Shown: positions 26,576-36,630 of the stretch, piece by piece
How the letters are laid out: every line of letters begins with the position of its first letter
Position numbering within the stretch: position 1 is the first letter of the stretch
Assembly: GCF_023277115.1 (NCBI RefSeq)
Contig: NZ_JALQCS010000001.1
Coordinates: 2,288,001 to 2,352,000 of the forward strand
DNA: 64,000 nucleotides
Reading direction: 5' to 3'
DNA from: Acidithiobacillus acidisediminis
GTDB taxonomy: Bacteria > Pseudomonadota > Gammaproteobacteria > Acidithiobacillales > Acidithiobacillaceae
Program-made: the position numbers and the translations under genes
Notes under the pieces: model-generated
Database searches by the model: none
What the model was told of the DNA's origin: nothing
The model's input: the letters and a program-made list of their open reading frames with translations, nothing else

Positions 26576-29097
26576 GGAGTGCGGGATCACCCTCCGCGAT
26601 ACTATCCGCGCTCTCACCAGCCAGCGCGGAGGTCCTGCGGCCACCCTTTGCGAATCTGGGAAGCCCAACGCAGCGTCTGCGGCAATTCGCCAAGGGCACG
26701 GATCGCTATCTCCGCACCCTTTGGCAGCAATTCGCTCCCCCCCCGGGTCTCGCCCTCATCGCCGTGGGTGGCTACGGTCGTGGGATGTTGTTTCCCTTTT
26801 CCGACCTCGACTTGCTGCTATTACGCCAGCCAGACTGCGCCGCCGATGATTTCGTTACCCGATTTCTGACTGCGCTCTGGGATCAAGGACAGCAGGTGGG
26901 GGCGTCTCTGCGCACGGTGGCAGAAACACTGGACGTTGCACGGGGCGATCTGAGCATTGCGACAACGCTGTTGGAGCGACGACTCGTGGCCGGCGACCAA
27001 GCGCTCTGGCGTGAGCTGCAACAACAACTGCAAGAACATCCGCCGTGGTCCATCAATGCCTTTTTTGCCGCCAAGGTTGCAGAACAGGACGCGCGCCATC
27101 GCCGTTTTCGTGACACTGCGTATCATCTGGAACCGCAAATCAAGGATGGCCCCGGAGGGTTGCGGGACGTACATCAGCTCCTGTGGCTAGCGGGTCAGAT
27201 TTGGCACCGGCCCGAACTTGCAGTCCTTGCTCAGGTTGGAATTCTGGACGCAGCCGACTTGCGTCGTTTGCGCGCCGCAGAGGGCTTCCTCGCCAGCGTG
27301 CGGGTGGCGCTCCATCAGCGGAGTGGTCGTGCGGAAGACCGCCTACGCCTGGAATTGCAAGAGAGCATTGCGGGCGATCTGGGCTTTCGCAGTGGGCGTA
27401 ACCGCAGCGCCGCCGAGCGCCTGATGCAGCGCCTCTATCAGTCCTTTGCCCTGATTCAGGGCTTGGCTGCGGTGGCGGAAGAAGAAATTGCCGAATTTCT
27501 CGCCACCGGCACGATCCACAACCATGTCGTCGAGCCGGCTGAATCGCCCAGCGCCCTGCTGCGGCATTGGACGCAATGCGCCAGCACGGACCAAGAACTA
27601 TCCGCGCAGGCATTACACGCGGCACGGCGCCAACAGCCACTGTGGAATCCGCAGTTGTTCAGCGATATCGGTTTCCGCGCGACGTTTTTGCAGGCCATCG
27701 TCGATCCACTACGGGCCAGCCGAGTGCTTGGCTGGTTACACAAGGCAGAGCTCCTGGGGCGTATTCTTCCCCCGTTTCGCCGTATTAGCGGCCTCATTCA
27801 GCATGACCTTTTCCACGCCTATACCGTGGATCAACATACCCTCTTTCTCATCGGTCAACTTGCCGACCTGTGGCGCCATACCGAGGGACGGGCATTGCGC
27901 AACGCCTGGCGGGAGATCGACCAACCCGCGTATCTCGTGCTTGCAGGTATTTTTCATGATATTGGCAAAGGACAAGGGGGCGATCACTCACACATTGGTG
28001 CGCGCGCCTGGCGCAGCTTTGCTCGGCGCCTGCAGATTCCTGAAAGTGAACGGGCCCTCGTTGCCTGGCTGGTCGAAGCGCATCTACAAATGTCCTCGAC
28101 CTCGCAACGCCGTGATCTCGATGACCCCGAGACCATCCATCAATTCGCGCAGATTGTGGGTACACGCAAGCGACTTGCGCACCTGTTTCTGCTGACGGTA
28201 GCGGACATGCGCGCTACCAACCCTGACCTTTGGAATAGTTGGAAGGCCAGCCTGCTGTATAAATTGTATGAACGTACAGATGCGTTTCTCGCTTCCGGCA
28301 CCACGCCGGATGATCGTTTAGAGGCCGCACGGCAATGCATGCATCGGCTCGGAGAGGAGTTCTCTGCAGAGCAACGCGGGGGACTGGAGCGCTTGTGGCG
28401 CGCCCTACCCGCTGGCTATTTTTTACGCTACGACAGCGAAGAGCTGCTCTGGCAAGCGCAGGAAATCCTGCACCGCGAGACAGACTATCGGATTGCGATT
28501 CGCCCACACCGGCTGCAGGGGGAGCAGATCTTCATTTTTGGACCAGACCGTCCAGCGCTCTTTCAGGACATCGCCGGAGTACTTGATCGTCATTCCTTGA
28601 GCATTTTGGACGCCCGCATCGATACCAGCGACAACGGTCTGGCCCTCGACACCTTCCAAGTACTGGATGAGACCCGGGCGTTCCAACGTTCGACCGCCGC
28701 CCACGCCGAGCTTGCCGACGAACTGAGTGCAGCACTCAACGCTGGACTGTGCAGCGCCCCGCGCTTTGGCTTACGTCATCACGACGCGCGTCATCGCTTT
28801 TTTTCTGCGGTGCCGCTGCACCTCCATCTCGACAATGCCGCGCTCCTCGACGACACGCTGCTCGAACTGCACAGTTCCGACCAGGTGGGGCTACTCTATT
28901 CGGTCGCTGCGGTGATTGCACGCTTAGGCTTTAGCGTGGTGGGGGCTAAAATTTCCACCTTTGGCGAGCGCGTGGAGGACACCTTTTTTATTCGCAATGG
29001 CAAGGGCGAAAAACTCAGCCGGCGAGAACGACAAGTGTTGCAAAGCACACTGGAAGAACGATTACGCGACCTGAACGGCAGTCACTCATGCCATTGA
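26572..29097 (+). CDS. glnD: GlnD, [protein-PII] uridylyltransferase/uridylyl-removing enzyme (unusual start)
   Basis: About 841 residues if read from CTG at 26572. Nucleotidyltransferase motif GGYGRGMLFPFSDLDLL, HD hydrolase motif HDIGKGQGGDHSHIG, and two C-terminal ACT domains (FGPDRPALFQDIAGVLD; SDQVGLLYSVAAVIARLGFS) are all present. The frame upstream of GGYGRG is open and family-like (TQRLRQFAKGTDRYLRTLW) back to a TGA at 26539, but it holds no ATG, GTG or TTG before GTG 26764, which would cut off the first 64 residues. CTG 26572 overlaps the map stop, with GGAG seven bases upstream. GlnD senses glutamine and controls nitrogen assimilation through PII. Confidence 0.93.
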   Translation: MRSAGSPSAILSALSPASAEVLRPPFANLGSPTQRLRQFAKGTDRYLRTLWQQFAPPPGLALIAVGGYGRGMLFPFSDLDLLLLRQPDCAADDFVTRFLTALWDQGQQVGASLRTVAETLDVARGDLSIATTLLERRLVAGDQALWRELQQQLQEHPPWSINAFFAAKVAEQDARHRRFRDTAYHLEPQIKDGPGGLRDVHQLLWLAGQIWHRPELAVLAQVGILDAADLRRLRAAEGFLASVRVALHQRSGRAEDRLRLELQESIAGDLGFRSGRNRSAAERLMQRLYQSFALIQGLAAVAEEEIAEFLATGTIHNHVVEPAESPSALLRHWTQCASTDQELSAQALHAARRQQPLWNPQLFSDIGFRATFLQAIVDPLRASRVLGWLHKAELLGRILPPFRRISGLIQHDLFHAYTVDQHTLFLIGQLADLWRHTEGRALRNAWREIDQPAYLVLAGIFHDIGKGQGGDHSHIGARAWRSFARRLQIPESERALVAWLVEAHLQMSSTSQRRDLDDPETIHQFAQIVGTRKRLAHLFLLTVADMRATNPDLWNSWKASLLYKLYERTDAFLASGTTPDDRLEAARQCMHRLGEEFSAEQRGGLERLWRALPAGYFLRYDSEELLWQAQEILHRETDYRIAIRPHRLQGEQIFIFGPDRPALFQDIAGVLDRHSLSILDARIDTSDNGLALDTFQVLDETRAFQRSTAAHAELADELSAALNAGLCSAPRFGLRHHDARHRFFSAVPLHLHLDNAALLDDTLLELHSSDQVGLLYSVAAVIARLGFSVVGAKISTFGERVEDTFFIRNGKGEKLSRRERQVLQSTLEERLRDLNGSHSCH

Positions 29098-29756
29098 TCA
29101 ACCCTCTCTTACCGGATCCCCGACGCTTGTCGGACCGCTGCCTGGCCTTGGCCGGTATGCTGCGTGCCGCCCTGGAAGTTCAGGAAGTTGCACGCCGCGG
29201 ACGCAGCGATAATCATCTCTTGCTGCTGAGCATACAAAGTATCCTCGCCATTGATGCGCGGGATAGCGTCACTGCAGTAGCCGGTCTGGAGGGACTACAG
29301 CGACCGCTGCAGGCGCTCTGCCCGCTGTTGCACCGTGGCCCAGGGCAGGCAGATGAGGCCGAGATCCTGCGCTATACTCTATCGCTGGCCAAGTTGAGTG
29401 GGCGATTACTGCGCAATCAAAAGGCGCTGGGCCGAGTACAGCGGGGAATCGAACAGGCGCGCCGCCAGGTGGATCACTTTGGCGAACTGCTCCACCCCAG
29501 CGTCCTAGCCGGTCTTGCCGATACCTACGCCGAGGGCATTGGCACCCTCTCCCCCCGCATCATCGTCTCCGGCGAGAGTCGTTTCCTTACCCGAGATGAG
29601 GACACGACCCGCATCCGCACCTTATTGTTGGGTGGAATCCGCGCCGGAGTACTGTGGCGTCAATCCGGCGGAAAGATCTGGACGACGCTACTGGAGCGAC
29701 AAAAGTTATGTGAATGCAGCCGGGATTATTTGCGGCAATTACCTGGGCATGGCTGA
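29088..29756 (+). CDS. hflD: HflD homologue (high-frequency lysogenisation regulator family)
   Basis: 222 residues, helical, with the family's N-terminal DRCLALAGMLRAALEVQEVA and SILAIDARDSVTAVAGL, then YTLSLAKLSGRLLRNQ and a HPSVLAGLADTYAEGIGTLSPRIIV segment. HflD in E. coli is a membrane-associated protein that sequesters phage lambda CII; its general role is unclear, often next to mnmA or purB. Here its start overlaps glnD and its end overlaps the convergent glycosylase gene by 18 bases. A long basic C terminus follows. Confidence 0.85.
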   Translation: MPLINPLLPDPRRLSDRCLALAGMLRAALEVQEVARRGRSDNHLLLLSIQSILAIDARDSVTAVAGLEGLQRPLQALCPLLHRGPGQADEAEILRYTLSLAKLSGRLLRNQKALGRVQRGIEQARRQVDHFGELLHPSVLAGLADTYAEGIGTLSPRIIVSGESRFLTRDEDTTRIRTLLLGGIRAGVLWRQSGGKIWTTLLERQKLCECSRDYLRQLPGHG

Positions 29757-30425
29757 TCGCGCATAAGCACAATGACTGACAAGTGGGCATTGCGTACAGC
29801 GTGGTCGCTTCGGTCGGCAGCATTCCTTGCCCAACGTAACCAGTAATGCATGGAACTCATTGCGAATACTCGCGTCCTCCGCTGGCAAATTACGCTCTAT
29901 GCTTGCCTGTAAGGATGCGTACGAGACGTTTTCGTCTACCCAGCCCAAGCGACTGCCAATCCTTCGGGTATAGGCATCCACCACCATGATCGGCAGACCC
30001 AGGGCGTAGAGCAGTATCGAGTCTGCGGTCTCTTCCCCTACGCCATGCACCTGGAGCAACCGTTTGCGTAACTCCGCAACCCCAGCCCGTTCGCGCAAAT
30101 GCCGCGGTTCCTCCGCACAGCCCTCTGCCAGCAGAAACTGGCACAGGGCACGCAAACGACGGCCTTTGACGCGATAGTACCCAGATGGACGCAGGCATGC
30201 TTCGAGGGTCGTATCATCGCTGTCGAGAATCGCTTGCACCGAAAGAAGCTTGGCGCTACGCAGTTGCGCGATCGCCTTCTCGACATTCGTCCAGGCGGTA
30301 TTTTGGGTCAGAATGGCCCCCACCATTACCTCGAAAACTGTCTCAGCAGGCCACCAGTGTTGCGTCCCCCACTGCGCTCGCAGCTGCGCATACAAGCATT
30401 GCAAATCGCCGGGCTTCGTAGTCAT
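29739..30425 (-). CDS. Endonuclease III-family (HhH-GPD) DNA glycosylase
   Basis: 228 residues. HhH motif VHGVGEETADSILLYALG, catalytic Asp in IMVVDAYTRRIG, and four Cys of the 4Fe-4S loop (CCRPKRPRCTQCPLVSHC). In Nth the HhH has Lys (GVGRKTAN), which makes it a bifunctional lyase; here the position is Glu, as in a glycosylase-only subgroup related to 3-methyladenine glycosylase MagIII. It removes damaged bases, substrate unknown. Overlaps rluB's end by four bases, so the two are one operon. Confidence 0.87.
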   Translation of the reverse strand: MTTKPGDLQCLYAQLRAQWGTQHWWPAETVFEVMVGAILTQNTAWTNVEKAIAQLRSAKLLSVQAILDSDDTTLEACLRPSGYYRVKGRRLRALCQFLLAEGCAEEPRHLRERAGVAELRKRLLQVHGVGEETADSILLYALGLPIMVVDAYTRRIGSRLGWVDENVSYASLQASIERNLPAEDASIRNEFHALLVTLGKECCRPKRPRCTQCPLVSHCAYARSAMPR

Positions 30426-31258
30426 CGGTTTCTTGGTGTCCGACGGATGCGGCGATCCCCTGTACTTTTCGCTGCGGGGCTTGGGCGCCGCGGCGTCACG
30501 GTTCGCGCTGCCACCCCCTCTTCCTGCCAGTCGACCTGGGCAAAGAGCAGGTCACGCTCCTCATCGGGTAATTCCTCAAAATAGCCACTCTTCAGGTGCC
30601 GTGGCATATCAATCGGCCCATAGCGCACGCGTATCAAGCGACTGACAGCCAGATTCAGCGCGGCGAAGAGGCGGCGCACCTCGCGATTCCGCCCCTCTTC
30701 CAGAGTAACGTGATACCAATGGTTTGCTCCTTCACCGCCTGCATCTTCAATTTCCAGAAATTTGGCGGGACCATCCTCCAAGTTTACGCCCGTGCGAAGT
30801 TGATCGATCTGCGCCTCGCTCAGGCGCCCAAGCACGCGCACCGCATACTCGCGCTGCAGGCCATGGCGCGGGTGCATCAGGCGGTTGGCTAGGTCGCCAT
30901 TATTGGTGAGCAACAACAAGCCCTCGGAATTGAGATCGAGACGTCCGACGGAGATCCAGCGGCTCGCCCGCAAACGGGGCAAGCGATCAAAGACCGAGGG
31001 CCGACCTTCCGGATCACGACGACTGCAAATCTCCCCTGCGGGTTTGTGGTAGCGCAGGATACGCAGTCTGCCCTGGGTCCAAGACGGAACCTGCAGCGGT
31101 TTGCCATCCACCAGAATCTGCGCACGCTCATCAACGCGATCCCCGAGCTTGGCGATTTGTCCGTTGATGCTGATGCGGCCGGCCGCTATCCACTCCTCCA
31201 GCGCCCGGCGAGAACCCAATCCATAGCGTGCCAAAACTTTCTGTAACTTTTCGTCCAT
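30422..31258 (-). CDS. rluB: RluB-type 23S rRNA pseudouridine synthase
   Basis: 278 residues from MDEKLQKVLARYGLGSRRAL; the ATG has GGGAGG upstream, and a longer reading crosses the sqr terminator. S4 domain at the N terminus (ALEEWIAAGRISINGQIAKLGDRV, split), then the catalytic region with GRLDLNSEGLLLLTNNGDLANR (Asp in GRLDLNSEGL) and EGRNREVRRLFAALN. It isomerises uridine 2605 in 23S rRNA. The Arg/Lys-rich tail is typical of RluB. Confidence 0.92.
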   Translation of the reverse strand: MDEKLQKVLARYGLGSRRALEEWIAAGRISINGQIAKLGDRVDERAQILVDGKPLQVPSWTQGRLRILRYHKPAGEICSRRDPEGRPSVFDRLPRLRASRWISVGRLDLNSEGLLLLTNNGDLANRLMHPRHGLQREYAVRVLGRLSEAQIDQLRTGVNLEDGPAKFLEIEDAGGEGANHWYHVTLEEGRNREVRRLFAALNLAVSRLIRVRYGPIDMPRHLKSGYFEELPDEERDLLFAQVDWQEEGVAARTVTPRRPSPAAKSTGDRRIRRTPRNR

Positions 31259-31278
31259 TGCTTCTGCCTCCCGGCAGT

Positions 31279-31312
31279 AAAAAAATCGGCCCCACCACGC
31301 AGGTGAGGCCGA
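31279..31312 (-). terminator. Rho-independent terminator after sqr
   Basis: On the minus strand, TCGGCCTCACC (31312-31302) pairs with GGTGGGGCCGA (31296-31286) over 11 bases with one G-T, loop TGCGT, followed by seven T. It ends the sqr transcript 22 bases past the stop and before rluB. Confidence 0.9.
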
Positions 31313-31333
31313 CACGACTCATGTCAAGGTTGC

Positions 31334-32704
<1,371 letters not shown>

Positions 32705-32789
32705 TCATCTCCTCAGCTTCCAGCCGAACTATTGATCAGGCGGCATCTGCAGTCAAATCAGCACTTTCTAACCTTTTCATCATATTTGC

Positions 32790-33311
32790 TTATGATTCGG
32801 ACGGTTCCATTTCCAGAATGGCATCCGGCAGCTCTGCGAGGGAAGACAGACCGAAGTGGCGCAGAAATTCCGCAGTGGTGCCCCATAATGCGGGTCGCCC
32901 CGGGGTATCGCGATGGCCTTTGACTTCGATCCAAGCAAAATCCTGGAGTTGCTGTAAAATACCGTTACTGAGCGCGACGCCACGCCAGTGCTCGATTTCG
33001 GGACGCGTAATGGGCTGGTGATAGGCAATGACGGCGAGGGTTTCCAGCACTGCTTTGCGCAACGGTCGGGGTTTCTCCATCTGCAGGTCTTCCAGCAAGT
33101 GCAAGTAGCGTGGCCGCAGATGCGCCCGATAATGCGTGCCTTGCCTATGGATTTCCACTGGCCCCCATCCCTGGGCACAGAGTACATCGAGGGTTTCACG
33201 CCAGAGCGGGTGTTCCGCAGCAAGCAGTCGCTCCAGCTCCTCCTCACTGACCCCGTCTCCGCGTAGGAACAAGATGGCCAGCAAAAGCTCGCCGAGATCC
33301 TTAGTCTCCAT
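32790..33311 (-). CDS. scpB: Chromosome segregation and condensation protein ScpB
   Basis: 173 residues from METKDLGELLLAILFL, two winged-helix domains (residues 1-80 and 85-160; PLRKAVLETLAVIAYHQPITRPEIEHWRG, given in part: LETLAVIAYHQPITRPEIE, and FLRHFGLSSLAELPD). ScpB binds ScpA and SMC to form the condensin-like complex. The ATG overlaps the end of scpA, so the two are translated together. Confidence 0.93.
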   Translation of the reverse strand: METKDLGELLLAILFLRGDGVSEEELERLLAAEHPLWRETLDVLCAQGWGPVEIHRQGTHYRAHLRPRYLHLLEDLQMEKPRPLRKAVLETLAVIAYHQPITRPEIEHWRGVALSNGILQQLQDFAWIEVKGHRDTPGRPALWGTTAEFLRHFGLSSLAELPDAILEMEPSES

Positions 33312-34080
33312 CACCCTTTTCCACCGCAATCACCTGCCACTCCGTACCTAGCGAGAGCAGACGCAAGGCCTGTTGGCGGAGTAATTCGAGAATGGCCAGC
33401 AAATTCAGACCCAGCTGCACCCGGTCTGGTCGCGGTGGCAAGGTGTCGCGAAAATACAGCGGTCGATCTGCTACACGGCAACGCTGCAGCACGTCCAGAA
33501 TTCTCTGTCGCAGATCCAAGGAGCGCTGTGGGAGCGGCGGCACACGGCGGCGCTTTTGCTGCGACCGCAGGGAAAGCTGCCGCAGTAATCCGGCGAAATC
33601 TTCCAGTGGAAGCTCGGGTGCTGGTGTTGGCAATGCATCATGGGCCAGTGGCGCGAGCAACAAAAAATCCTGTCCTGCTCGGGGTAGCGTGGCAAGACCA
33701 GCTGCTTCGGCCTGCACCTGCGCCAGCAGGGCCAAACGCTGCGCCAACTCCTCGCGTGGATCCATCGGCTCCCCCTCATCCACCGGCGGCAAAGGGAGCA
33801 ACATTCTCGCTTTGATTTCGGCGAGCCAAGCCGCCATGAGCAGATAATCTGCGGCCAGCTCCAGATCCTGACGCCGCGCCTCCTCCAGATAGACGAGATA
33901 TTGCCGAGTCACTTCCGCCACTGGGATATCCCGAATATCCATCCGGTTCCGGCGAATCAGCCAGAGCAAGAGATCCAGCGGACCCGCAAACTGCTCGAGG
34001 AAGAGCTCCAGGGCATTGGGCGGTATATACAGACCGTCGGGCAGGCGGTGCGCCGCGGCAGCCTCAGGACTGACCGCCAT
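33301..34080 (-). CDS. scpA: Chromosome segregation and condensation protein ScpA (kleisin)
   Basis: 259 residues. N-terminal kleisin motif FAGPLDLLLWLIRRNRMDI, then AEVTRQYLVYLEEARRQDLE (first 20 shown) and AADYLLMAAWLAEIKARMLL; C-terminal winged helix before residue 250. It bridges the SMC heads. Overlaps trpS by 17 bases and scpB by 11, forming trpS-scpA-scpB as in other proteobacteria. Confidence 0.94.
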   Translation of the reverse strand: MAVSPEAAAAHRLPDGLYIPPNALELFLEQFAGPLDLLLWLIRRNRMDIRDIPVAEVTRQYLVYLEEARRQDLELAADYLLMAAWLAEIKARMLLPLPPVDEGEPMDPREELAQRLALLAQVQAEAAGLATLPRAGQDFLLLAPLAHDALPTPAPELPLEDFAGLLRQLSLRSQQKRRRVPPLPQRSLDLRQRILDVLQRCRVADRPLYFRDTLPPRPDRVQLGLNLLAILELLRQQALRLLSLGTEWQVIAVEKGDGD

Positions 34081-35269
34081 CCAGCCCCATGACCTCGCGC
34101 ACCCGAATCAAGGTTTGTTCAGCGCGGGCACGAGCCTTTTCTGCACCATGCTCCGCAATCTCGCGCAGACGCTGCGGCTGGGCCGCCCATTCTTCCGCCT
34201 TGGCACGGATCGGCGCCTGTTCCGCCAGCACTCTTTCCACCAGCGCACCCTTACAGTCGACGCAGCCGATCCCAGCGCTGCGACATCCTTCCTCTACCCA
34301 CGCGCGCGTCTCGGCGCTGGAATAGACTTGATGAAAAGGCCAAACCGGACAACACTCGGGATTCCCCGGGTCCGTGCGACTTACGCGCGCAGGATCGGTG
34401 GGCATGGTCAGCAGCTTTTTTCGTACCACGTCCGGCTCTTCGCGCAAACCAATGGCATTCCCGTAGGACTTCGACATCTTGCGTCCATCCAGTCCCGGCA
34501 TTTTCGCGGCCTCGGTGAGCAACGCCTGCGGCTCGACGAGAATGGCACGACCCTTGCCCTCCAGGGTTGCCAGTAGCAGCGTTCGAGTCGCCTCATTGAT
34601 GCTCGCAGCACTCTGCAGGAGCTCCTGGGCAGCCGTGATGGCTCCCTCCTCGCCGTGTTCCTGGTATTGTGCTTTCAACTGCAGGTATTGCTGTTTCAAG
34701 CGCTTGCCAAGGGCACGCAGCCCCGCCTCTACGGCCTCGCCGTCCGCCGCACTCCGTCCATACAAGCTATTGAAGCGTCGCGCCAGCTCTCGACAAATTT
34801 CCAAATGCGCCACCTGATCCGCCCCCACCGGCACCCAGGCAGCGTCGTAGAGCAGGATATCGGCACTCATCAGGGTCGGATAGCCCAGAAAACCGAAGGT
34901 TGCCAAATCCCGGTCACGCAACTGTTCTTGCTGGTCCTTGAAGGTCGGCACCCGCTCCAGCCAGGACAGCGGTGTCAACATCCCCAGCAACAACGCCAAT
35001 TCGGCATGCTGCGGCACCCAACTCTGCACGAAGAGGGTGGCCTTTTCTGGATCAAGGCCGACAGCCAACCACTCGATCAGCAATTCCCAGGTAGACTCGC
35101 GGATTCCCTGCGGGTGCTCGTAGTGAGTGGTGAGGGCGTGCAGATCTGCAACGAAGTAGAAGCAATCCTGCTCCTCCTGCAAACGGCACCAATTTTTCAG
35201 CACCCCATGGAAATGGCCTAGATGTAGACGCCCGGTAGGACGCATCCCGGAGACGACCGTGGCACTCAT
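34064..35269 (-). CDS. trpS: Tryptophan-tRNA ligase
   Basis: 401 residues, longer than the compact bacterial enzymes (about 330) because of an insertion near residues 170-250 that includes KQQYLQLKAQYQEHGEEGA. Class I motifs are present: HLGH in PTGRLHLGHFHG and KMSKS in GRKMSKSYGN. It charges tRNA-Trp. The start overlaps the end of the protease gene upstream by four bases. Confidence 0.95.
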   Translation of the reverse strand: MSATVVSGMRPTGRLHLGHFHGVLKNWCRLQEEQDCFYFVADLHALTTHYEHPQGIRESTWELLIEWLAVGLDPEKATLFVQSWVPQHAELALLLGMLTPLSWLERVPTFKDQQEQLRDRDLATFGFLGYPTLMSADILLYDAAWVPVGADQVAHLEICRELARRFNSLYGRSAADGEAVEAGLRALGKRLKQQYLQLKAQYQEHGEEGAITAAQELLQSAASINEATRTLLLATLEGKGRAILVEPQALLTEAAKMPGLDGRKMSKSYGNAIGLREEPDVVRKKLLTMPTDPARVSRTDPGNPECCPVWPFHQVYSSAETRAWVEEGCRSAGIGCVDCKGALVERVLAEQAPIRAKAEEWAAQPQRLREIAEHGAEKARARAEQTLIRVREVMGLDGGQS

Positions 35270-35928
35270 GCGAGCCCTCCCAAACGAAAAAAGAAGCCCT
35301 GAAACAGCTCAAAGGCTGGCCCGAGGACCGTCCACAAGATACCCGTAAAGAGCAAGACGATCAGGATGATAAAGCCGTAGGGCTCCACCCGCGACAAGAC
35401 CTGGGAGGCATGCTGAGGCAAAAGCCCGACCGCGACCCGGCCACCATCCAGGGGCGGGATGGGAATGAGGTTAAAAAGGAACAATACGCCATTGATGAGA
35501 ATCCCCGCCTGCCCCATCAACTGCAGGGGTTCGGCAAAATAGGGTAGGCTGGCGGCAAAATGTACCCCGAGCCAGAGCACGAGGGTCCAGAAGGCTGCCA
35601 TGAGGAGATTTGCCACGGGTCCCGCAATGGCCACGAGGACCATGTCTCGTTTGGGATCGCGCAGTCCGGCGAAATTCACTGGCACCGGTTTGGCGTAACC
35701 AAAGAGAAAAGGCGAGTGAAACAACAGCAGCATGGCGGGAAGGAGGATCGTACCAAAGGGATCGATGTGTTTCAGCGGGTTCAGGGTCAAGCGGCCCATC
35801 AGCATCGCCGTGGGATCTCCCCTCTTCCACGCCATCCAGCCGTGCGCCACTTCATGCACGGTAATCGCAAAGAGTACCGGAATAGCCCAGATACTCAATT
35901 GACGGAGGATGTTCTCGATATCGTTCAT
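35266..35928 (-). CDS. Site-2 protease family (M50) membrane metalloprotease
   Basis: 220 residues from MNDIENILRQLSIW with four to six membrane segments. Zinc motif HEVAH near residue 24 and the second motif with the Asp ligand PPLDGGR near 155 are intact. Lacks PDZ domains, so it is the minimal YwhC-like type rather than RseP. Substrates unknown. Lies in a row yciO, M50, trpS, scpA, scpB that is common in proteobacteria. Confidence 0.9.
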   Translation of the reverse strand: MNDIENILRQLSIWAIPVLFAITVHEVAHGWMAWKRGDPTAMLMGRLTLNPLKHIDPFGTILLPAMLLLFHSPFLFGYAKPVPVNFAGLRDPKRDMVLVAIAGPVANLLMAAFWTLVLWLGVHFAASLPYFAEPLQLMGQAGILINGVLFLFNLIPIPPLDGGRVAVGLLPQHASQVLSRVEPYGFIILIVLLFTGILWTVLGPAFELFQGFFFRLGGLA

Positions 35929-35935
35929 GCTGCGA

Positions 35936-36613
35936 CTATACCCTTTCCTCGTCGGCATTTCCGCCTGTCTGCAACGGCACACCCAACAAATCCGGGTCGC
36001 CCAGCCCGCGCCGGAGCAAACGTGGGGGCCAGGTGCACAAGTCAATCACCGAAGAGCATGCCATCGCTCCCTTTCCGGCGAGCAGGATAACGTCTACTCG
36101 GCTACCAACTTTTTCTTGAATGTCTTCCGGATCACTGAGCGGATCCGGCTCTCCCGGGAGCTGAAGGGTTGAACTCATGAGCGGCTCACCCAAATCGGCC
36201 AACAATGTCTGAAGGATGGGCGCATCGGGTACGCGCACGCCAATGCTACGCCGCCGCGGGTCTGCCAAGCGCCGGGGAACATCGTGCGTCGCCGGAAGAA
36301 TGAAGGTGAATGGCCCCGGCAACACCCGTCGCAAGATACCAAAGCTCCGATCATCCAGCTTGGCGTATTCTGTCAACTGCGAAATACTCGAAAAGACCAG
36401 CGACAGATCGTGATGTACATCCAACTGGCGAATTTGCCGCAGACGATCTTGCGCTGCCTTGGCGCTAATCCGACAGCCCAAGGCATAACAACTATCGGTG
36501 GGATAGACGAGAAGACCATCAGCGCGTGCCTGCTCCACGGCTCGACGGATCAGTCGAACTTGCGGATTCAGCGGATGCAGATCCAGAATCAGGGCCAAAG
36601 AGTGCTCGTCCAT
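35936..36613 (-). CDS. YciO/Sua5/YrdC-family protein
   Basis: 225 residues from MDEHSLALILDLHP. YrdC-fold motifs: a KxR-type region replaced by RLIRRAVEQARADG, YPTDSCYALGC, LPGPFTFIL and SIGVRVPDAP. YrdC/TsaC make threonylcarbamoyl-AMP for tRNA t6A; YciO is a paralogue of uncertain function, and the NPQVRLIRRAVEQ start and C-terminal SSVIDLCTWPPRLLRRGLGD fit YciO. The gene is divergent from the queC-like gene with only 17 bases between starts. Confidence 0.88.
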   Translation of the reverse strand: MDEHSLALILDLHPLNPQVRLIRRAVEQARADGLLVYPTDSCYALGCRISAKAAQDRLRQIRQLDVHHDLSLVFSSISQLTEYAKLDDRSFGILRRVLPGPFTFILPATHDVPRRLADPRRRSIGVRVPDAPILQTLLADLGEPLMSSTLQLPGEPDPLSDPEDIQEKVGSRVDVILLAGKGAMACSSVIDLCTWPPRLLRRGLGDPDLLGVPLQTGGNADEERV

Positions 36614-36630
36614 AAGGAGAAAACCGCAGC

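Noticed and set aside
26538-26869. Two alternative frames at the map-glnD junction, considered as the true glnD N terminus before a frameshift in the C run
   Set aside because: Only the in-phase frame resembles the GlnD N terminus, so no frameshift is needed.
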